NCBI GenBank assembly: GCA_963708855.1
Contig: CAVPUM010000001.1
Coordinates: 1-64,000 of the forward strand
Reading direction: 5' to 3'
DNA from: CAIWHR01 sp963708855
GTDB lineage: Bacteria; Pseudomonadota; Gammaproteobacteria; Burkholderiales; Casimicrobiaceae
Length of the DNA: 64,000 nucleotides
In this document: one piece after another, positions 1 to 8,915 of the stretch
How positions within the stretch are numbered: the first letter of the stretch is position 1
Layout: every line of letters begins with the position of its first letter
Translations under genes and position numbers: made by a program
Notes under the pieces: model-generated
What the model saw: the letters and a program-made list of their open reading frames with translations, nothing else
Database searches by the model: none
What the model was told of the DNA's origin: nothing

Positions 1-24
1 GCCGCACCGTCACCGGAGCGAATC

Positions 25-1600
25 TCAACGCGCAGACAGCTTCCGGCGCAGTTCGGTCTTGAGCACCTTGCCGGCGTTGTTCTTGGGCAGGGCGTCGCGA
101 AACACGTAGTCCTTCGGCCGTTTGAACCGCGCGATGTGGTCGAGGCACAGCGCGTCGAGCGAGCGCAGGAGGCCGTGCCGCGCTTCCGCAGTGGCGGGCG
201 GTCCGCCGCGCGCGACGACGCAGGCGATCACCTCCTCGCCCCATTCGGCGTGCGGGCGACCGATGACGGCGACCTCGGCGACCCCGGGGTGCAGCGGCGG
301 GATTCTCCTCGACTTCCCGGGGATAGACGTTCGAGCCGCCGCTGATGATGAGATCCTTCGACGATCTGTCAGCGTGAGGTAGCCGTCGCCGTCGAGGCTG
401 CCGACGTCGCCCGTGTGCAGCCAGCCGTTGGCCAGCGCGCGCCGGCTCGCCTTCGCGTCCATCCAGTAGCCCTGCATCACCGCCGGACCGCGCACGAGCA
501 CTTCGCCGATTTCGCCGGCCGGCATGGCACGGTCGTCCGCGTCGCCGACGCGGACCTCCATCCCGGCCTGGGCAATGCCCACCGAGCCCAGCCGCGCGTC
601 GTCGCCGCGCGCGATGGCGTCGGCGACGTGCGCACGGCTCATCGCGGTGATCGTCATCGGCGACTCGCCCTGGCCGTAGATCTGCGCGAGCCGCGGACCG
701 AACGCGGCAAACGTCGCCTTGGCGTCGGCGACGTACAGCGGGCCTCCGCCGCATACGATGCTCTTCAGCCGGTCGAGCCTCGCCCCGCCGAAAGCGGGGT
801 CCGCCACGAGACGCTTCACCATCGTCGGTGCGGCGAAGAAGCAGACGCGGTCCCATGCGCCGCAGCTCGCGGATCTCGGACGGATCGAAGCCACCCGATT
901 CCGGCACCACGTTGACGGCGCCAGCTGCCACGTGCGGCAGAACGTAGAGACCCGAGCCGTGCGACATCGGCGCCGGATGCAGCAGCGCGTCCGTCGGCGC
1001 GACCGCTTCGACGCAGGCGAGGAAACTTCGGCTCATCGCGCGCAGGTTCCCGTGCGAGATCACGACGCCCTTTGGCCGGCCGGTCGTGCCGCTCGTGTAG
1101 AAGAGCCACGCAGGATCGGCGGCCGCGCACGGTGCCAGCGCCGATGGTGGTGCGCACCCGAACAGTGCGGCGTGTTCGGCCGTCCCGAACCCGACCACGC
1201 GATCAAGGACGATCCCGCCATCGCCGCCGCCGATCGCAGAGTGCCACGCGGCGTCGACGAATGCCCAGCGCGCACCGCAGTTCGTCAGCACGTAGGCAAG
1301 CTCTTTCGGATGGAGCTTCGAATTGACCGGGACCGCGACGAGGCCCGCCCACCAGCAGCCGAACAACGTCTCGATGTACGCAGGAGCATTGCGCGAGACG
1401 AGCGCGACACGCTCGCCGCGCGCGAGCCCCGCCGCGGCGAATGCGCCGGCCAGCCGTGCGGCCCGCGCCGCCAGAGTCGCGTAGTCGCAGAGCACGTCGC
1501 CCCCGAGCGCCACCGCCGGCAACCGCGGCCATGCGCGGGCACTCCGCACGAGCAGCGCTGCCACGTTCAGATTCGACGGCGATGGAACGGCAGGCGTCAC
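25..1600 (-). pseudogene. Acyl-CoA synthetase (AMP-forming), frameshifted
   Basis: ANL-superfamily ligase that would activate a carboxylic acid to acyl-AMP and then acyl-CoA. A GTG at 1600 opens the N-terminal part. The AMP-binding motif YTSGTTGRPKG reads near 1070-1105, GWLHTGD near 400-430, and the C-terminal lysine region NNAGKVLKTELRRKL near 30-75. The frame breaks three times: near 850, near 370 and near 315. The last two compensate each other over about 55 bases, where the conserved DRSKDLIISGG-type segment appears in another frame. It is a true pseudogene or, more likely, a sequencing artefact, since each break is a small indel and all motifs survive. It is divergent from the oxidoreductase at 1713. 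Substrate unknown. Confidence 0.85.
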
Positions 1601-1679
1601 GATGAGCGATGGACCGGCGCTGACAGGGCTGGTGCGGGAGTCTAACGCAACGACATCGAGCCACGAGCGGCGTATCGGC

Positions 1680-1685
1680 TAGAAT
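1680..1685 (+). promoter_or_regulatory. Possible -10 element for the quinone oxidoreductase
   Basis: TAGAAT lies 27 bases before the ATG at 1713, in the divergent gap. No convincing -35 box is visible at 17 bases spacing, so this rests on the -10 match alone. Confidence 0.3.
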
Positions 1686-1712
1686 CGCCGGCAGACCCGT
1701 CCTGGAGCCACC

Positions 1713-2723
1713 ATGCCGATTGCCCGCCCGCTTCCCGCCACCATGCGCTACATCGCCGCGCGCGCGGCGGGCCCGCCCGACGTGCTCGCGCTCGCCGAAG
1801 GTCCCGTGCCTGCGCCAAAGGCGGATGAGGTGCTGATCGAGGTCAGTCATGCCGGCGTGAACCGGCCCGACTGCGCGCAGCGTGCCGGCACCTACCCGCC
1901 GCCGTCGGACGCGTCGCCGGTCATCGGCCTCGAAGTCGCGGGGGTGGTCGCCGCCTGCGGGAACAACGTCAGATCATGGCAGGTGGGCGACGAAGTGTGC
2001 GCGCTGACACCGGGTGGCGGCTACGCCGAGTACTGCGCGACCCCCGCCGCGTTCTGCCTGCCGATCCCGAAGGGCCTGACGCTGCTGGAGGCGGCGAGCC
2101 TGCCCGAGAATTTCTTCACGGTTTGGAACAACCTCTTCGACCGCGGCCGGTTGAAGTGCGGCGAGAAGGTGCTTATCCACGGCGGCTCGAGCGGGATCGG
2201 CCTCACCGCGATCCAGCTCGCGAAGCAGATCGACGCAACGGTGTTCACGACCGTCGGCAGCGACGACAAGGCGGCGTATTGCCGCTCGCTCGGCGCCGAC
2301 CACGCCTTCAACTACCGGACACAGGACTTCGTCGCCGAGATCGCGCGGATCACCGGCAAGCGCGGCGTCGACATCGTGCTAGACATGGTCGGTGGCGATT
2401 ACATCGAGAAGAACCTGAAGTGCCTGGCGCTCGAAGGACGCCTCATCATCATTGCCTTCCTGCACGGCGGGCGCGTCGAGGTCGACTGGCGGCCGATCAT
2501 GATGAAGCGCCTCACCGTCACCGGTTCCACGCTGCGCGCCAGCCCGGCCGAGCGCAAGGCCGCGATCGCCGGCGCGCTGCGGGAGAACGTCTGGCCGCTC
2601 CTCGAAAGCGGCGAAGTGAAGCCCGTCGTCCACCGCGTGTTTCCGCTGGCCGAGGCCGCTGGCGCGCACGCACTGATGGAATCCTCGCAGCACGTCGGCA
2701 AGATCATGCTGGCCGTGCGCTGA
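1713..2723 (+). CDS. NAD(P)H-quinone oxidoreductase, zinc-independent MDR family (PIG3-like)
   Basis: Medium-chain dehydrogenase/reductase of 336 residues that would reduce quinones or enones with NADPH in the cytoplasm. The N-terminal GroES-like fold is followed by the nucleotide-binding loop HGGSSGIG at residues 156-163 and a Rossmann domain. Structural zinc cysteines are absent, as expected for quinone oxidoreductases. The start at 1713 is favoured by GGAG at 1704-1707, five bases upstream; a second in-frame ATG at 1743 would give 326 residues and match family N-termini equally well. It stands alone, divergent from the broken acyl-CoA ligase and convergent with the SDR gene. Substrate is not predictable. 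Confidence 0.92.
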   Translation: MPIARPLPATMRYIAARAAGPPDVLALAEGPVPAPKADEVLIEVSHAGVNRPDCAQRAGTYPPPSDASPVIGLEVAGVVAACGNNVRSWQVGDEVCALTPGGGYAEYCATPAAFCLPIPKGLTLLEAASLPENFFTVWNNLFDRGRLKCGEKVLIHGGSSGIGLTAIQLAKQIDATVFTTVGSDDKAAYCRSLGADHAFNYRTQDFVAEIARITGKRGVDIVLDMVGGDYIEKNLKCLALEGRLIIIAFLHGGRVEVDWRPIMMKRLTVTGSTLRASPAERKAAIAGALRENVWPLLESGEVKPVVHRVFPLAEAAGAHALMESSQHVGKIMLAVR

Positions 2724-2798
2724 GGCAGGGATGGCGGTCAAAACGGGGATACGGCGAGTGACACAGCGCGTCCGGCGCAAGGCGCGATGCGTTCCCGG

Positions 2799-3545
2799 TC
2801 AGTAGGTCGCCCGTCCGCCCGACAGATCGAACACCGCGCCGGTCGAGAACGAGCACTCCTCGCTCGCGAGCCAGCAGACGAGCGCCGCGATCTCGTCGAC
2901 CGTGCCGAAGCGCGCCAGCGGTATCTTCGACAGCATGAAGTCGATGTGCTGTTGCGACATCTGGTCGAAGATCGCCGTGCGCACCGCCGCCGGCGTCACG
3001 CAATTGACCCGGATTCCGGTCTTCGCGAGTTCCTTGCCCAGCGACTTCGTTAGCCCGATCACGCCCGCTTTCGACGTGCTGTAGGCCGATGCGTTCGGAT
3101 TGCCCTCCTTGCCGGCTACCGACGCGATGTTGACGATCCGGCCGTAATCGCCTTTCAGCATGACGGGCACGACCGCGCGGTTGCAGTAGAAAAGCCCGTT
3201 GAGATTGACGTCGAGCACCTGCCGCCACGCGTCGACCGGATACTCCCACGTCGGCGCGTTCGGGCCCGTGATGCCGGCCGAGCAGACGAGAACGTCGATC
3301 CGACCGAGGGTTGCCGCCGCAATCTCGGCAGCGCGCGCGACCGCGGCCGGATCGGCGACGTCCAGCGCCTGGACGGGCGCGCCGCCAGGCAGTGCAGCGC
3401 TCGCCGCAGCGAGTGCGGCCGCGTCGCGGTCCCACAGCGCGACGGTCGCGCCGCTTGCCGCCAGGCGCCGGGCGATCGCGAAGCCGATGCCGGCGGCGCC
3501 GCCGGTGATCACAGCCGTCCGGTTGCGGAAATCGAGTTCGTTCAT
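2799..3545 (-). CDS. SDR-family oxidoreductase (FabG-like)
   Basis: Classical short-chain dehydrogenase of 248 residues. The cofactor motif TGGAAGIG is at residues 14-21, the NAG-type motif is replaced by CSAG near 88-91, and the catalytic residues are S142, Y155 and K159 (YSTSK). The C-terminus keeps the FDLSGG element common in FabG-like enzymes. It begins five bases after the stop of the unknown gene at 3551, so the two are probably cotranscribed and the ribosome-binding site lies inside the upstream gene. The role could be 3-oxoacyl reduction or sugar/alcohol oxidation. The nearby acyl-CoA ligase hints at acyl metabolism but does not prove it. Confidence 0.92.
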   Translation of the reverse strand: MNELDFRNRTAVITGGAAGIGFAIARRLAASGATVALWDRDAAALAAASAALPGGAPVQALDVADPAAVARAAEIAAATLGRIDVLVCSAGITGPNAPTWEYPVDAWRQVLDVNLNGLFYCNRAVVPVMLKGDYGRIVNIASVAGKEGNPNASAYSTSKAGVIGLTKSLGKELAKTGIRVNCVTPAAVRTAIFDQMSQQHIDFMLSKIPLARFGTVDEIAALVCWLASEECSFSTGAVFDLSGGRATY

Positions 3546-3550
3546 GCGCC

Positions 3551-4246
3551 CTACTTGATGATCAGCACGAGATTGATGAAGAGGAGCAGGACGCCGATCA
3601 CCGCGACGACCGACACGACCGCCGTCAGCGCATTCTTCGTCTCGCCCTGGAACACCGCGAATTCATCCGCGAGTTCCGCGACCTGGTCGTTGCTGGAAAG
3701 CGATTCGGCGATGGCGCGATCCTCCTCGAAGGCGGGGCTCTCCTGCACTGCCGGCACGGTGATCGGGAGTATGACGGAGAAATTCGTCACCGGCAGCGTC
3801 CGGTACCGCTTGTTGTCCCAGAACTTGGTCCTCACGCCGGCGCGAATGGCGTAGCCCATTCCCCGCGGATCGTGCGTGGAAACACGCTCGCCGGCGTGCA
3901 CGAAGAACTTCGACGGCAACCGTCCGGAAATCGCGACCTTCAGCAGCGCCTCGAACTTTGCCGCGGACAGCGAGATGTTGATCTGGAAATTGGCGGGGCT
4001 GTGCTCGTCGCCGTCGCCGACTGCGGGAACGAAGACGATCGATCCCACCGCCTTGCTCTCGTTGCGCCCGCGCTCCTCCTTGCGTTCGCGAATGCGCAGG
4101 TAGCCCGAAGTCGATTCCAGCCGGCCGCCCACGGCGAGCGCGACGGTCTCGCCTTTGGCGACGACGACGCGCATGACCAGGATGCTCTCGCGCCCCTGCT
4201 CGATGACGAGACGGGCCTTGATCGGCTTGAAGGCGACGACAGGCAT
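3551..4246 (-). CDS. Unknown protein with C-terminal membrane anchor
   Basis: I do not recognise this 231-residue protein. There is no N-terminal signal peptide. The body is mixed and basic, with a charged RIRERKEERGRNES stretch near residues 50-65 and an invariant-looking DPRGMGYAIRAG segment near 125-136. The last 25 residues are a single hydrophobic helix (about 205-230) ending in Lys, so it should be a tail-anchored inner-membrane protein with its bulk in the cytoplasm. No cysteines were noted. It is followed after five bases by the SDR gene. Codon use looks like the neighbours, so recent transfer is not suggested. Confidence 0.8.
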   Translation of the reverse strand: MPVVAFKPIKARLVIEQGRESILVMRVVVAKGETVALAVGGRLESTSGYLRIRERKEERGRNESKAVGSIVFVPAVGDGDEHSPANFQINISLSAAKFEALLKVAISGRLPSKFFVHAGERVSTHDPRGMGYAIRAGVRTKFWDNKRYRTLPVTNFSVILPITVPAVQESPAFEEDRAIAESLSSNDQVAELADEFAVFQGETKNALTAVVSVVAVIGVLLLFINLVLIIK

Positions 4247-4408
4247 GGCTAGCGCGTCATCCCAGGCTCACGTCGCCGCGCGCGCGCAGATCGGCACGCC
4301 GGACGAACGAGGCGTAGGTACCCATGAATGGTCGTGCTCGTTTCCACGCAATTCTTCGAATTCGTCCCAGCACCGAAGATCGGTGCGCCCCCGGGCGCGC
4401 AAAACCGG

Positions 4409-4481
4409 TGCCGGCAGTAGGAATCGAACCCACGACCAACGGTTTACAAAACCGCTGCTCTACCAACTGAGCTATGCCGGC
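4409..4481 (-). tRNA. tRNA-Thr (anticodon TGT)
   Basis: The 73-base cloverleaf folds completely. Acceptor GCCGGCA pairs with TGCCGGC, the discriminator base is A, and the D arm reads GAGC/GCTC. The anticodon stem GCGGT/ACCGT encloses a loop with anticodon TGT, which decodes ACA and other ACN codons. The T-arm motif GTTCGATTC is intact. The genomic CCA end is not fully encoded (CCG follows), so the 3' end needs nucleotidyltransferase. It lies between sspB and the tail-anchored protein gene. Confidence 0.97.
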
Positions 4482-4491
4482 GCAGAGAGTG

Positions 4492-4497
4492 ATTTTA
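4492..4497 (-). promoter_or_regulatory. Possible -10 box for tRNA-Thr
   Basis: TAAAAT on the minus strand ends 10 bases upstream of the mature tRNA 5' end, giving a start about 4 bases before it. The -35 region is not clear. Confidence 0.4.
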
Positions 4498-4662
4498 CTC
4501 GCGCCAACGCCGCCGAAGTGACAATCGGCGGCGTCACACGATGTGCGATCGCCGCCGCGGCGGGAAACTTCTGCCGTGTTCAATTCGTAGACGACAACTT
4601 TCGGCGCGTGCGACCGCGTTCGCGCTTGCACCCGCGTGCGCCGAGCGCGCCCGCCTCGCCTC

Positions 4663-4687
4663 GCCCGGGCAGCCCTGCCTGCCGGGC
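4663..4687 (-). terminator. Hairpin just after sspB
   Basis: GCCCGGGCAG at 4663-4672 pairs with CTGCCGGGC at 4679-4687 with one bulged G and a six-base loop. It begins eight bases past the sspB stop. No T-run follows, so it may be a weak or Rho-assisted terminator or simply a 3'-end protecting hairpin. Confidence 0.35.
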
Positions 4688-4695
4688 ACCGCCCC

Positions 4696-5154
4696 CTACT
4701 TGATGACCTGCAGATGCGGTGGACGCGGCTTCCGCTTGCCGCGTCCCTGCGGCGCGTCGGCTGCCCGCTGGTCGCGCTCCAGCGCTGCCTCGATGTCCGG
4801 CTCCGGCGGCGCAGTCGCGGCCGCAAGCGACGCCGCCGGATCGTGCGCGAGGGTGAACGCAAAACCGTACCCGGTCTCCTTGGCGAAAACGCCGGCGATC
4901 GCGTCGAGCGGCACCGCGACCTCCTGCGACGAGCCCGAAAACCGCGCCGAAAAACGCACGCCGTTGTTGTCGACCGTGAGGTGGCGCGTGGCCGAGGCGC
5001 TGATGTTGAGCACGATCTCGCCGTTCTTGACGTAGGCGGCGGGCACGCGCGTCTGGCCGTTCACCCTGACGTTGAGGTAGGGCGTGAGGCCGTTGTCCGC
5101 GCACCATTCGCAAATGGCACGGACCAGATACGGCTTGGCGGACTGCTCGGACAT
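4696..5154 (-). CDS. sspB: ClpXP protease specificity-enhancing factor SspB
   Basis: Adaptor of 152 residues that tethers ssrA-tagged and some other substrates to ClpXP. The N-terminal fold matches SspB (KPYLVRAICEWC near residues 7-18, TPYLNVRV near 24-31). It is followed by a flexible Ala/Pro-rich linker and the short C-terminal ClpX-binding tail PPHLQVIK. Length is normal for betaproteobacteria. It is downstream of sspA with a 95-base gap, the usual order petABC-sspA-sspB. A hairpin follows the stop. Confidence 0.96.
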   Translation of the reverse strand: MSEQSAKPYLVRAICEWCADNGLTPYLNVRVNGQTRVPAAYVKNGEIVLNISASATRHLTVDNNGVRFSARFSGSSQEVAVPLDAIAGVFAKETGYGFAFTLAHDPAASLAAATAPPEPDIEAALERDQRAADAPQGRGKRKPRPPHLQVIK

Positions 5155-5249
5155 GCGGTCAGGATACTACGCGCAGCGCAGCGCCGGTCAAGTAGCGCAA
5201 CCATCCGGGTGCCCCGGGGATCGCGCCGGGTCCCGTCGACCGGGGCGCG

Positions 5250-5849
5250 TCACTTCCGCATGCCGCGCTCGGCCGAAGTCATCGCCTCCGAAAACGCCGG
5301 CCGCGCGAACAGCCGTTCCGCGTACTTCAGCAGCGGCACTGCCTGCTTCGGCATCTGGACGCCGTAATAGTCGAGCCGCCACAGGAGCGGGGTGATCGCG
5401 ACGTCGAGCATCGAGTATTCCTCGCCCAGCATGTGCTTGTGCTTCGCGAAGACCGGCGCGATCTGCATGAGGCTGTCGCGGACGTGGCCGCGCGCCTTCT
5501 CGAGCTGCTTCTGGTTGTTGCCCTCGAGCGCGTCGATGTGGCAGAAGAGCTCCTTTTCGAAGCGGTGCAGGAACAGCCTGGCGCGGGCGCGCATTACGGG
5601 GTCGGCCGGCATCAGCTGCGGATGCGGGAAGCGCTCGTCGATGTACTCGTTGATGATGTTCGACTCGTGCAGCACGAGATCGCGCTCCACCAGCACGGGA
5701 ACCTGGTTGTACGGGTTCATCACCGCGAGGTCCTCCGGTTTGTGGTCGAGGTCGACGTCGATGATCTGAAAGTCCATGCCTTTCTCGTGCAGCACGATGC
5801 GGCAGCGCTGGCTGAAAGGGTCGGTGGTCCCGGAATAGAGCGTCATCAT
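5250..5849 (-). CDS. sspA: Stringent starvation protein A (GST fold)
   Basis: RNA-polymerase-associated protein with a glutathione-S-transferase fold, 199 residues. The N-terminal thioredoxin-like domain starts MMTLYSGTTDPFSQRCR, and YNQVPVLVERDLVLHES near residues 50-66 is the typical cis-Pro segment. The reading frame extends upstream, but the start at 5849 follows GAGGAG at nine bases and gives the family N-terminus. It is regulatory rather than enzymatic in studied bacteria (stress and starvation response). The gap to petC is 121 bases, and sspB follows. Confidence 0.95.
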   Translation of the reverse strand: MMTLYSGTTDPFSQRCRIVLHEKGMDFQIIDVDLDHKPEDLAVMNPYNQVPVLVERDLVLHESNIINEYIDERFPHPQLMPADPVMRARARLFLHRFEKELFCHIDALEGNNQKQLEKARGHVRDSLMQIAPVFAKHKHMLGEEYSMLDVAITPLLWRLDYYGVQMPKQAVPLLKYAERLFARPAFSEAMTSAERGMRK

Positions 5850-5970
5850 AGGTAGGATCTCCTCGCGCGGGGCGGGTCCGCCGCGCGGCTTGGGGGCGTC
5901 GGGTCCGGAAAACAAAACCGGGACGGGCAGCTCGATGTCGAAGCGGCGCGGCCCGGCAGGCGGCAGTGCG

Positions 5971-6780
5971 TCAGTGCACGTCCTTCCAGTACTCGCGCTT
6001 CAACCAGTACGCAAACACGAACAGCACGCCAAGGTAAAGCAGCACGATCAGGCCCAGGCTTATCCGCTTGTTCTTTGCGGGCTCGCCCATGTAATCGAGA
6101 AAATTGACGAGGTCGGCAACCATCCGCTGGTACTCCACCGGACTGAGCGTGCCGGGCGAGTCCGCAGCCAGCGTCTGCACCGTGTACGTGTGGTTCTTGC
6201 CCGGGGCAAGCACGGCGATGCCCTTCGCCGCCAGCGCCGCGGACTGCGCCTCTTCGTGGTCCTTGAACTCCGTGGTGACGAGCCGGTTCATTCCGCCCAG
6301 TTCCGCGAGCACGTGCGGCATCGCGACATTGGGAAAGACGACATTGTTCCAGCCGCTGGGCGTTGTCTCGTCGCGGTAGAAGCCCAGAAAATAGTTGTAG
6401 AGCCAGTTCGTGCCGCGCACCCGCGCCTCGACCGTCAGGTCCGGCGGCGTCACCCCGAACCAGGCCTTCGCGTCGGCCGGACGCATCGCGACGGTCATGG
6501 TCTCGCCGATCCTGTCGGTCGCGAACATCAGGTTGTCGCGGATCTGCGCCTCGGTCAGGCCGAGGTCCGTCAGCCGGTTGTAGCGCATGTACTTCGCGGT
6601 ATGGCAATTGAGGCAGTAGTTGACGAAGGTCCGCGCTCCGCGCTGCTGCGACTCGAGGTCGAGCCGGTTTATCGGCGCCGGCTCCATCCGGATGTCGGGG
6701 CCGCCCGCGGCCAGCGCACCGCCGGTAGCCGCGACGAACAGCGCGGCGAGCAGAACGGCGGATTTGCTCGTAGTCATCAT
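5971..6780 (-). CDS. petC: Cytochrome c1, bc1 complex
   Basis: Haem-c subunit of ubiquinol-cytochrome c reductase, 269 residues. A cleavable signal peptide (residues about 1-25, ending ALAAG) exports it. The haem-binding CLNCH is at residues 56-60, and the axial Met is probably in PNVAMPHVL. A C-terminal membrane helix (ISLGLIVLLYLGVLFVFAYW) precedes the short positive tail. Its ATG at 6780 overlaps the petB stop in an ATGA junction, so translation is coupled. It accepts electrons from the Rieske protein and passes them to a soluble or membrane cytochrome c. Confidence 0.98.
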   Translation of the reverse strand: MMTTSKSAVLLAALFVAATGGALAAGGPDIRMEPAPINRLDLESQQRGARTFVNYCLNCHTAKYMRYNRLTDLGLTEAQIRDNLMFATDRIGETMTVAMRPADAKAWFGVTPPDLTVEARVRGTNWLYNYFLGFYRDETTPSGWNNVVFPNVAMPHVLAELGGMNRLVTTEFKDHEEAQSAALAAKGIAVLAPGKNHTYTVQTLAADSPGTLSPVEYQRMVADLVNFLDYMGEPAKNKRISLGLIVLLYLGVLFVFAYWLKREYWKDVH

Positions 6781-8051
6781 CCGGTCACCCTTTCCGGCAC
6801 CGGCTTGGTCTTGTCGCGCGCCGTGTACCAGGGCATCAGCACAAAGAACAGGAAGTAGGTGACGGTCAGCACGCGCGCGACGACCGTCGCGCGGTCGGCC
6901 GTTCCCAGCAACGGCCAGCCTTCGGGGAACTGACCCCAGACTGTCACGGGAACGACGCCGAGATAGCCCAGGACGACGAAGCTCACGACGAACAGCGCCA
7001 GCCACAGCTTGTACGTCGTGCCGCGATAGCGGATCGACTTGACGGCGCCGCGATCGAGCCATGGCAGCGCGAAGAAGATCATCACCGCGACGCCCATCAC
7101 GATCACGCCCCAGAACTGGCTGCCGAGATACGAGGGCACCGCGCGGAGCATCGCGTAGTAGGGCGTGAAATACCACACCGGCGCGATGTGCTCGGGGGTC
7201 TTCAGCGGATCGGCCGGGATGAAGTTGTTGGCCTCCAGGAAATACCCGCCCATGTCCGGCACGAAGAACATGATGATCGAGAACACGGCGAGGAAAACAA
7301 CGACGCCGACAATGTCCTTGACCGTGTAATAGGGATGCGAGTTGATGCCGTCGAGCGGAAGGCCGGTCGCGGGATCCTTCGGCTGCTTCTTGATCTCGAT
7401 GCCGTCCGGATTGTTCGACCCGGTCTCGTGCAGCGCCGTCAGGTGCGCTGCGACGAGACCGACCAGCACCAGCGGCACCGCGACCACGTGAAACGCGAAG
7501 AAGCGGTTGAGCGTGATGTCGGATATCGTGTAGTCGCCGCGGATCCAGATGCCGAGGTCCTCGCCGATGATCGGCACCGCCGAGAACAGGTTGACGATCA
7601 CCTGCGCGCCCCAGTACGACATCTGTCCCCACGGCAGCAGGTAGCCGAAGAACGCCTCGGCCATCAGACAGAGATAGATGAGGCAGCCGAAGATCCAGGT
7701 GAGCTCGCGCGGTTTCCTGTAGCTGCCGTACATCAGTCCGCGGAACATGTGCAGGTACACGACGATGAAGAACATCGACGCGCCGGTCGAATGCATGTAG
7801 CGGATGAGCCAGCCCCACGGCAGATCGCGCATGATGTACTCGACGGATTCGAACGCCTTGGCCGCATCCGGCTTGTAGCTCATCGCGAGGAAGATTCCCG
7901 TGACGAGCTGGAGCACGAGGACGAACGCGGCCAGCGAGCCGAAGTAGTACCAGAAGTTGAAATTCTTCGGCGCGACGTACTTGCCCCACTGCGATTCCCA
8001 CAGCGCGGTCAGCGGGAAGCGGTCGTCGATCCAGGTCAGGAGTTTTTGCAT
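6777..8051 (-). CDS. petB: Cytochrome b, bc1 complex
   Basis: Core membrane subunit of the bc1 complex, 424 residues, with eight expected transmembrane helices. Haem ligands lie in the second helix (HSTGASMFF...YLHMFRG) and the fourth (FAFHVVAVP...AAHLTAL). The quinol-oxidation loop carries PVWY in place of the mitochondrial PEWY, which I recall from other beta/gammaproteobacteria. It is 12 bases downstream of petA and overlaps petC. The C-terminal part is longer than the mitochondrial protein in the way usual for proteobacteria. Confidence 0.98.
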   Translation of the reverse strand: MQKLLTWIDDRFPLTALWESQWGKYVAPKNFNFWYYFGSLAAFVLVLQLVTGIFLAMSYKPDAAKAFESVEYIMRDLPWGWLIRYMHSTGASMFFIVVYLHMFRGLMYGSYRKPRELTWIFGCLIYLCLMAEAFFGYLLPWGQMSYWGAQVIVNLFSAVPIIGEDLGIWIRGDYTISDITLNRFFAFHVVAVPLVLVGLVAAHLTALHETGSNNPDGIEIKKQPKDPATGLPLDGINSHPYYTVKDIVGVVVFLAVFSIIMFFVPDMGGYFLEANNFIPADPLKTPEHIAPVWYFTPYYAMLRAVPSYLGSQFWGVIVMGVAVMIFFALPWLDRGAVKSIRYRGTTYKLWLALFVVSFVVLGYLGVVPVTVWGQFPEGWPLLGTADRATVVARVLTVTYFLFFVLMPWYTARDKTKPVPERVTG

Positions 8052-8063
8052 GGCCGGGTTCCC

Positions 8064-8657
8064 TTACGCCGCCTTGCCGCTGTCGCCGATGACGATCCGG
8101 GTGTCGGTTACGTACCGGTGCGGCGGCACGGGCAGATTGGTGGGCGCCGGCACGCCGGAATAGACGCGGCCCGCCAGGTCGAACTTGCTCTGGTGGCAGG
8201 GACAGAAGAAGCCGCCCATCCAATCGGCGCCCAGGTCCGCCGGCGCGATCTCGGGCCGGTACGTGGGCGAACAGCCGAGGTGCGTGCAGATGCCGATCAT
8301 CACGAGCACGTTGTCCTTGATCGAGCGATGCTCGTTCTTCGCGTACTCCGGCTGCTGCGACTTGTCGGAATCCGGATCCGCGAGCTTCGGATCGAGCTTG
8401 GGGAGCGAAGCCAGCATCGGCGGCGTCCGGTTGATGATCCACACGACCTTGCCGCGCCATTCGACGTCGATCTTCTGCCCCGGCTCGAGCTTGCCGATGT
8501 CGACCTCGACCGGCGCTCCCGCCGCCTTGGCGCGCTCGCTCGGGAAAAACGACATCACGAACGGCGTCGCGGCCGCCACCACACCGACTCCGCCCACGGC
8601 GCTCGTCGCGCCGATCAGGAAGCGGCGCTTCCCTTGATCCACTGTGCCTTCGGCCAT
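8064..8657 (-). CDS. petA: Rieske iron-sulfur protein, bc1 complex
   Basis: The 2Fe-2S subunit that carries electrons from quinol to cytochrome c1, 197 residues. The N-terminus has twin arginine (KRRFLIG) and one hydrophobic anchor (about residues 12-33), consistent with Tat export; tatABC lie nearby. Cluster ligands are in CTHLGC and CPCHQSKFD. The start at 8657 is the first ATG giving the family N-terminus. It is the first gene of petABC and is divergent from the DegS-type protease. Confidence 0.98.
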   Translation of the reverse strand: MAEGTVDQGKRRFLIGATSAVGGVGVVAAATPFVMSFFPSERAKAAGAPVEVDIGKLEPGQKIDVEWRGKVVWIINRTPPMLASLPKLDPKLADPDSDKSQQPEYAKNEHRSIKDNVLVMIGICTHLGCSPTYRPEIAPADLGADWMGGFFCPCHQSKFDLAGRVYSGVPAPTNLPVPPHRYVTDTRIVIGDSGKAA

Positions 8658-8729
8658 GACAACCCGTCCCCCGTCGCCGTTTGGCCCGTTCGTGCCGGCC
8701 AGAACGCGCACCGAACGGCAAACCGGTCG

Positions 8730-8735
8730 ATTATA
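8730..8735 (-). promoter_or_regulatory. -10 element of the petABC promoter
   Basis: TATAAT on the minus strand, about 73 bases upstream of the petA ATG. The hexamer 17 bases upstream is not TTGACA-like, so an activator or extended element may be needed. Confidence 0.4.
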
Positions 8736-8905
8736 AAGGATTTGCCGCCCGACCCGGAAGCCCGGCGATGGCGTAATGAAGGAATCAGGCTGAAAATCAA
8801 CGGGTTGACCGGCAATCCGGCGACCCCAGTCGGGCACGATCACGGCCACCCCGTGCCAGCAGCGGCCAGGGCAGGCAGGCGCGCTTTCGCGGCGCAGCAA
8901 CTGTC

Positions 8906-8911
8906 TATAAT
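8906..8911 (+). promoter_or_regulatory. -10 element close to the protease start
   Basis: TATAAT ends four bases before the ATG at 8916. Transcription would start at or inside that codon. Either the mRNA is leaderless or the true start is the in-frame TTG at 8940, which would have a leader of about 22 bases and begin LRRFWLVF. Confidence 0.4.
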
Positions 8912-8915
8912 TGAA

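Noticed and set aside
4257..4862. A 201-codon minus-strand ORF across the tRNA region
   Set aside because: It contains the whole tRNA-Thr and overlaps sspB in another frame; it has no recognisable features.
5971..8721. A 916-codon minus-strand frame spanning petA, petB and petC
   Set aside because: Only its last part is in the real petC frame; the rest is Arg-rich noise antiphase to petB and petA, which have clear motifs in their own frames.
7188..8915. N-terminal extension of the DegS-type protease frame by several hundred codons
   Set aside because: The upstream part is antisense to petB and petA and is charged low-complexity; the protease N-terminus is clear at 8916 or 8940.
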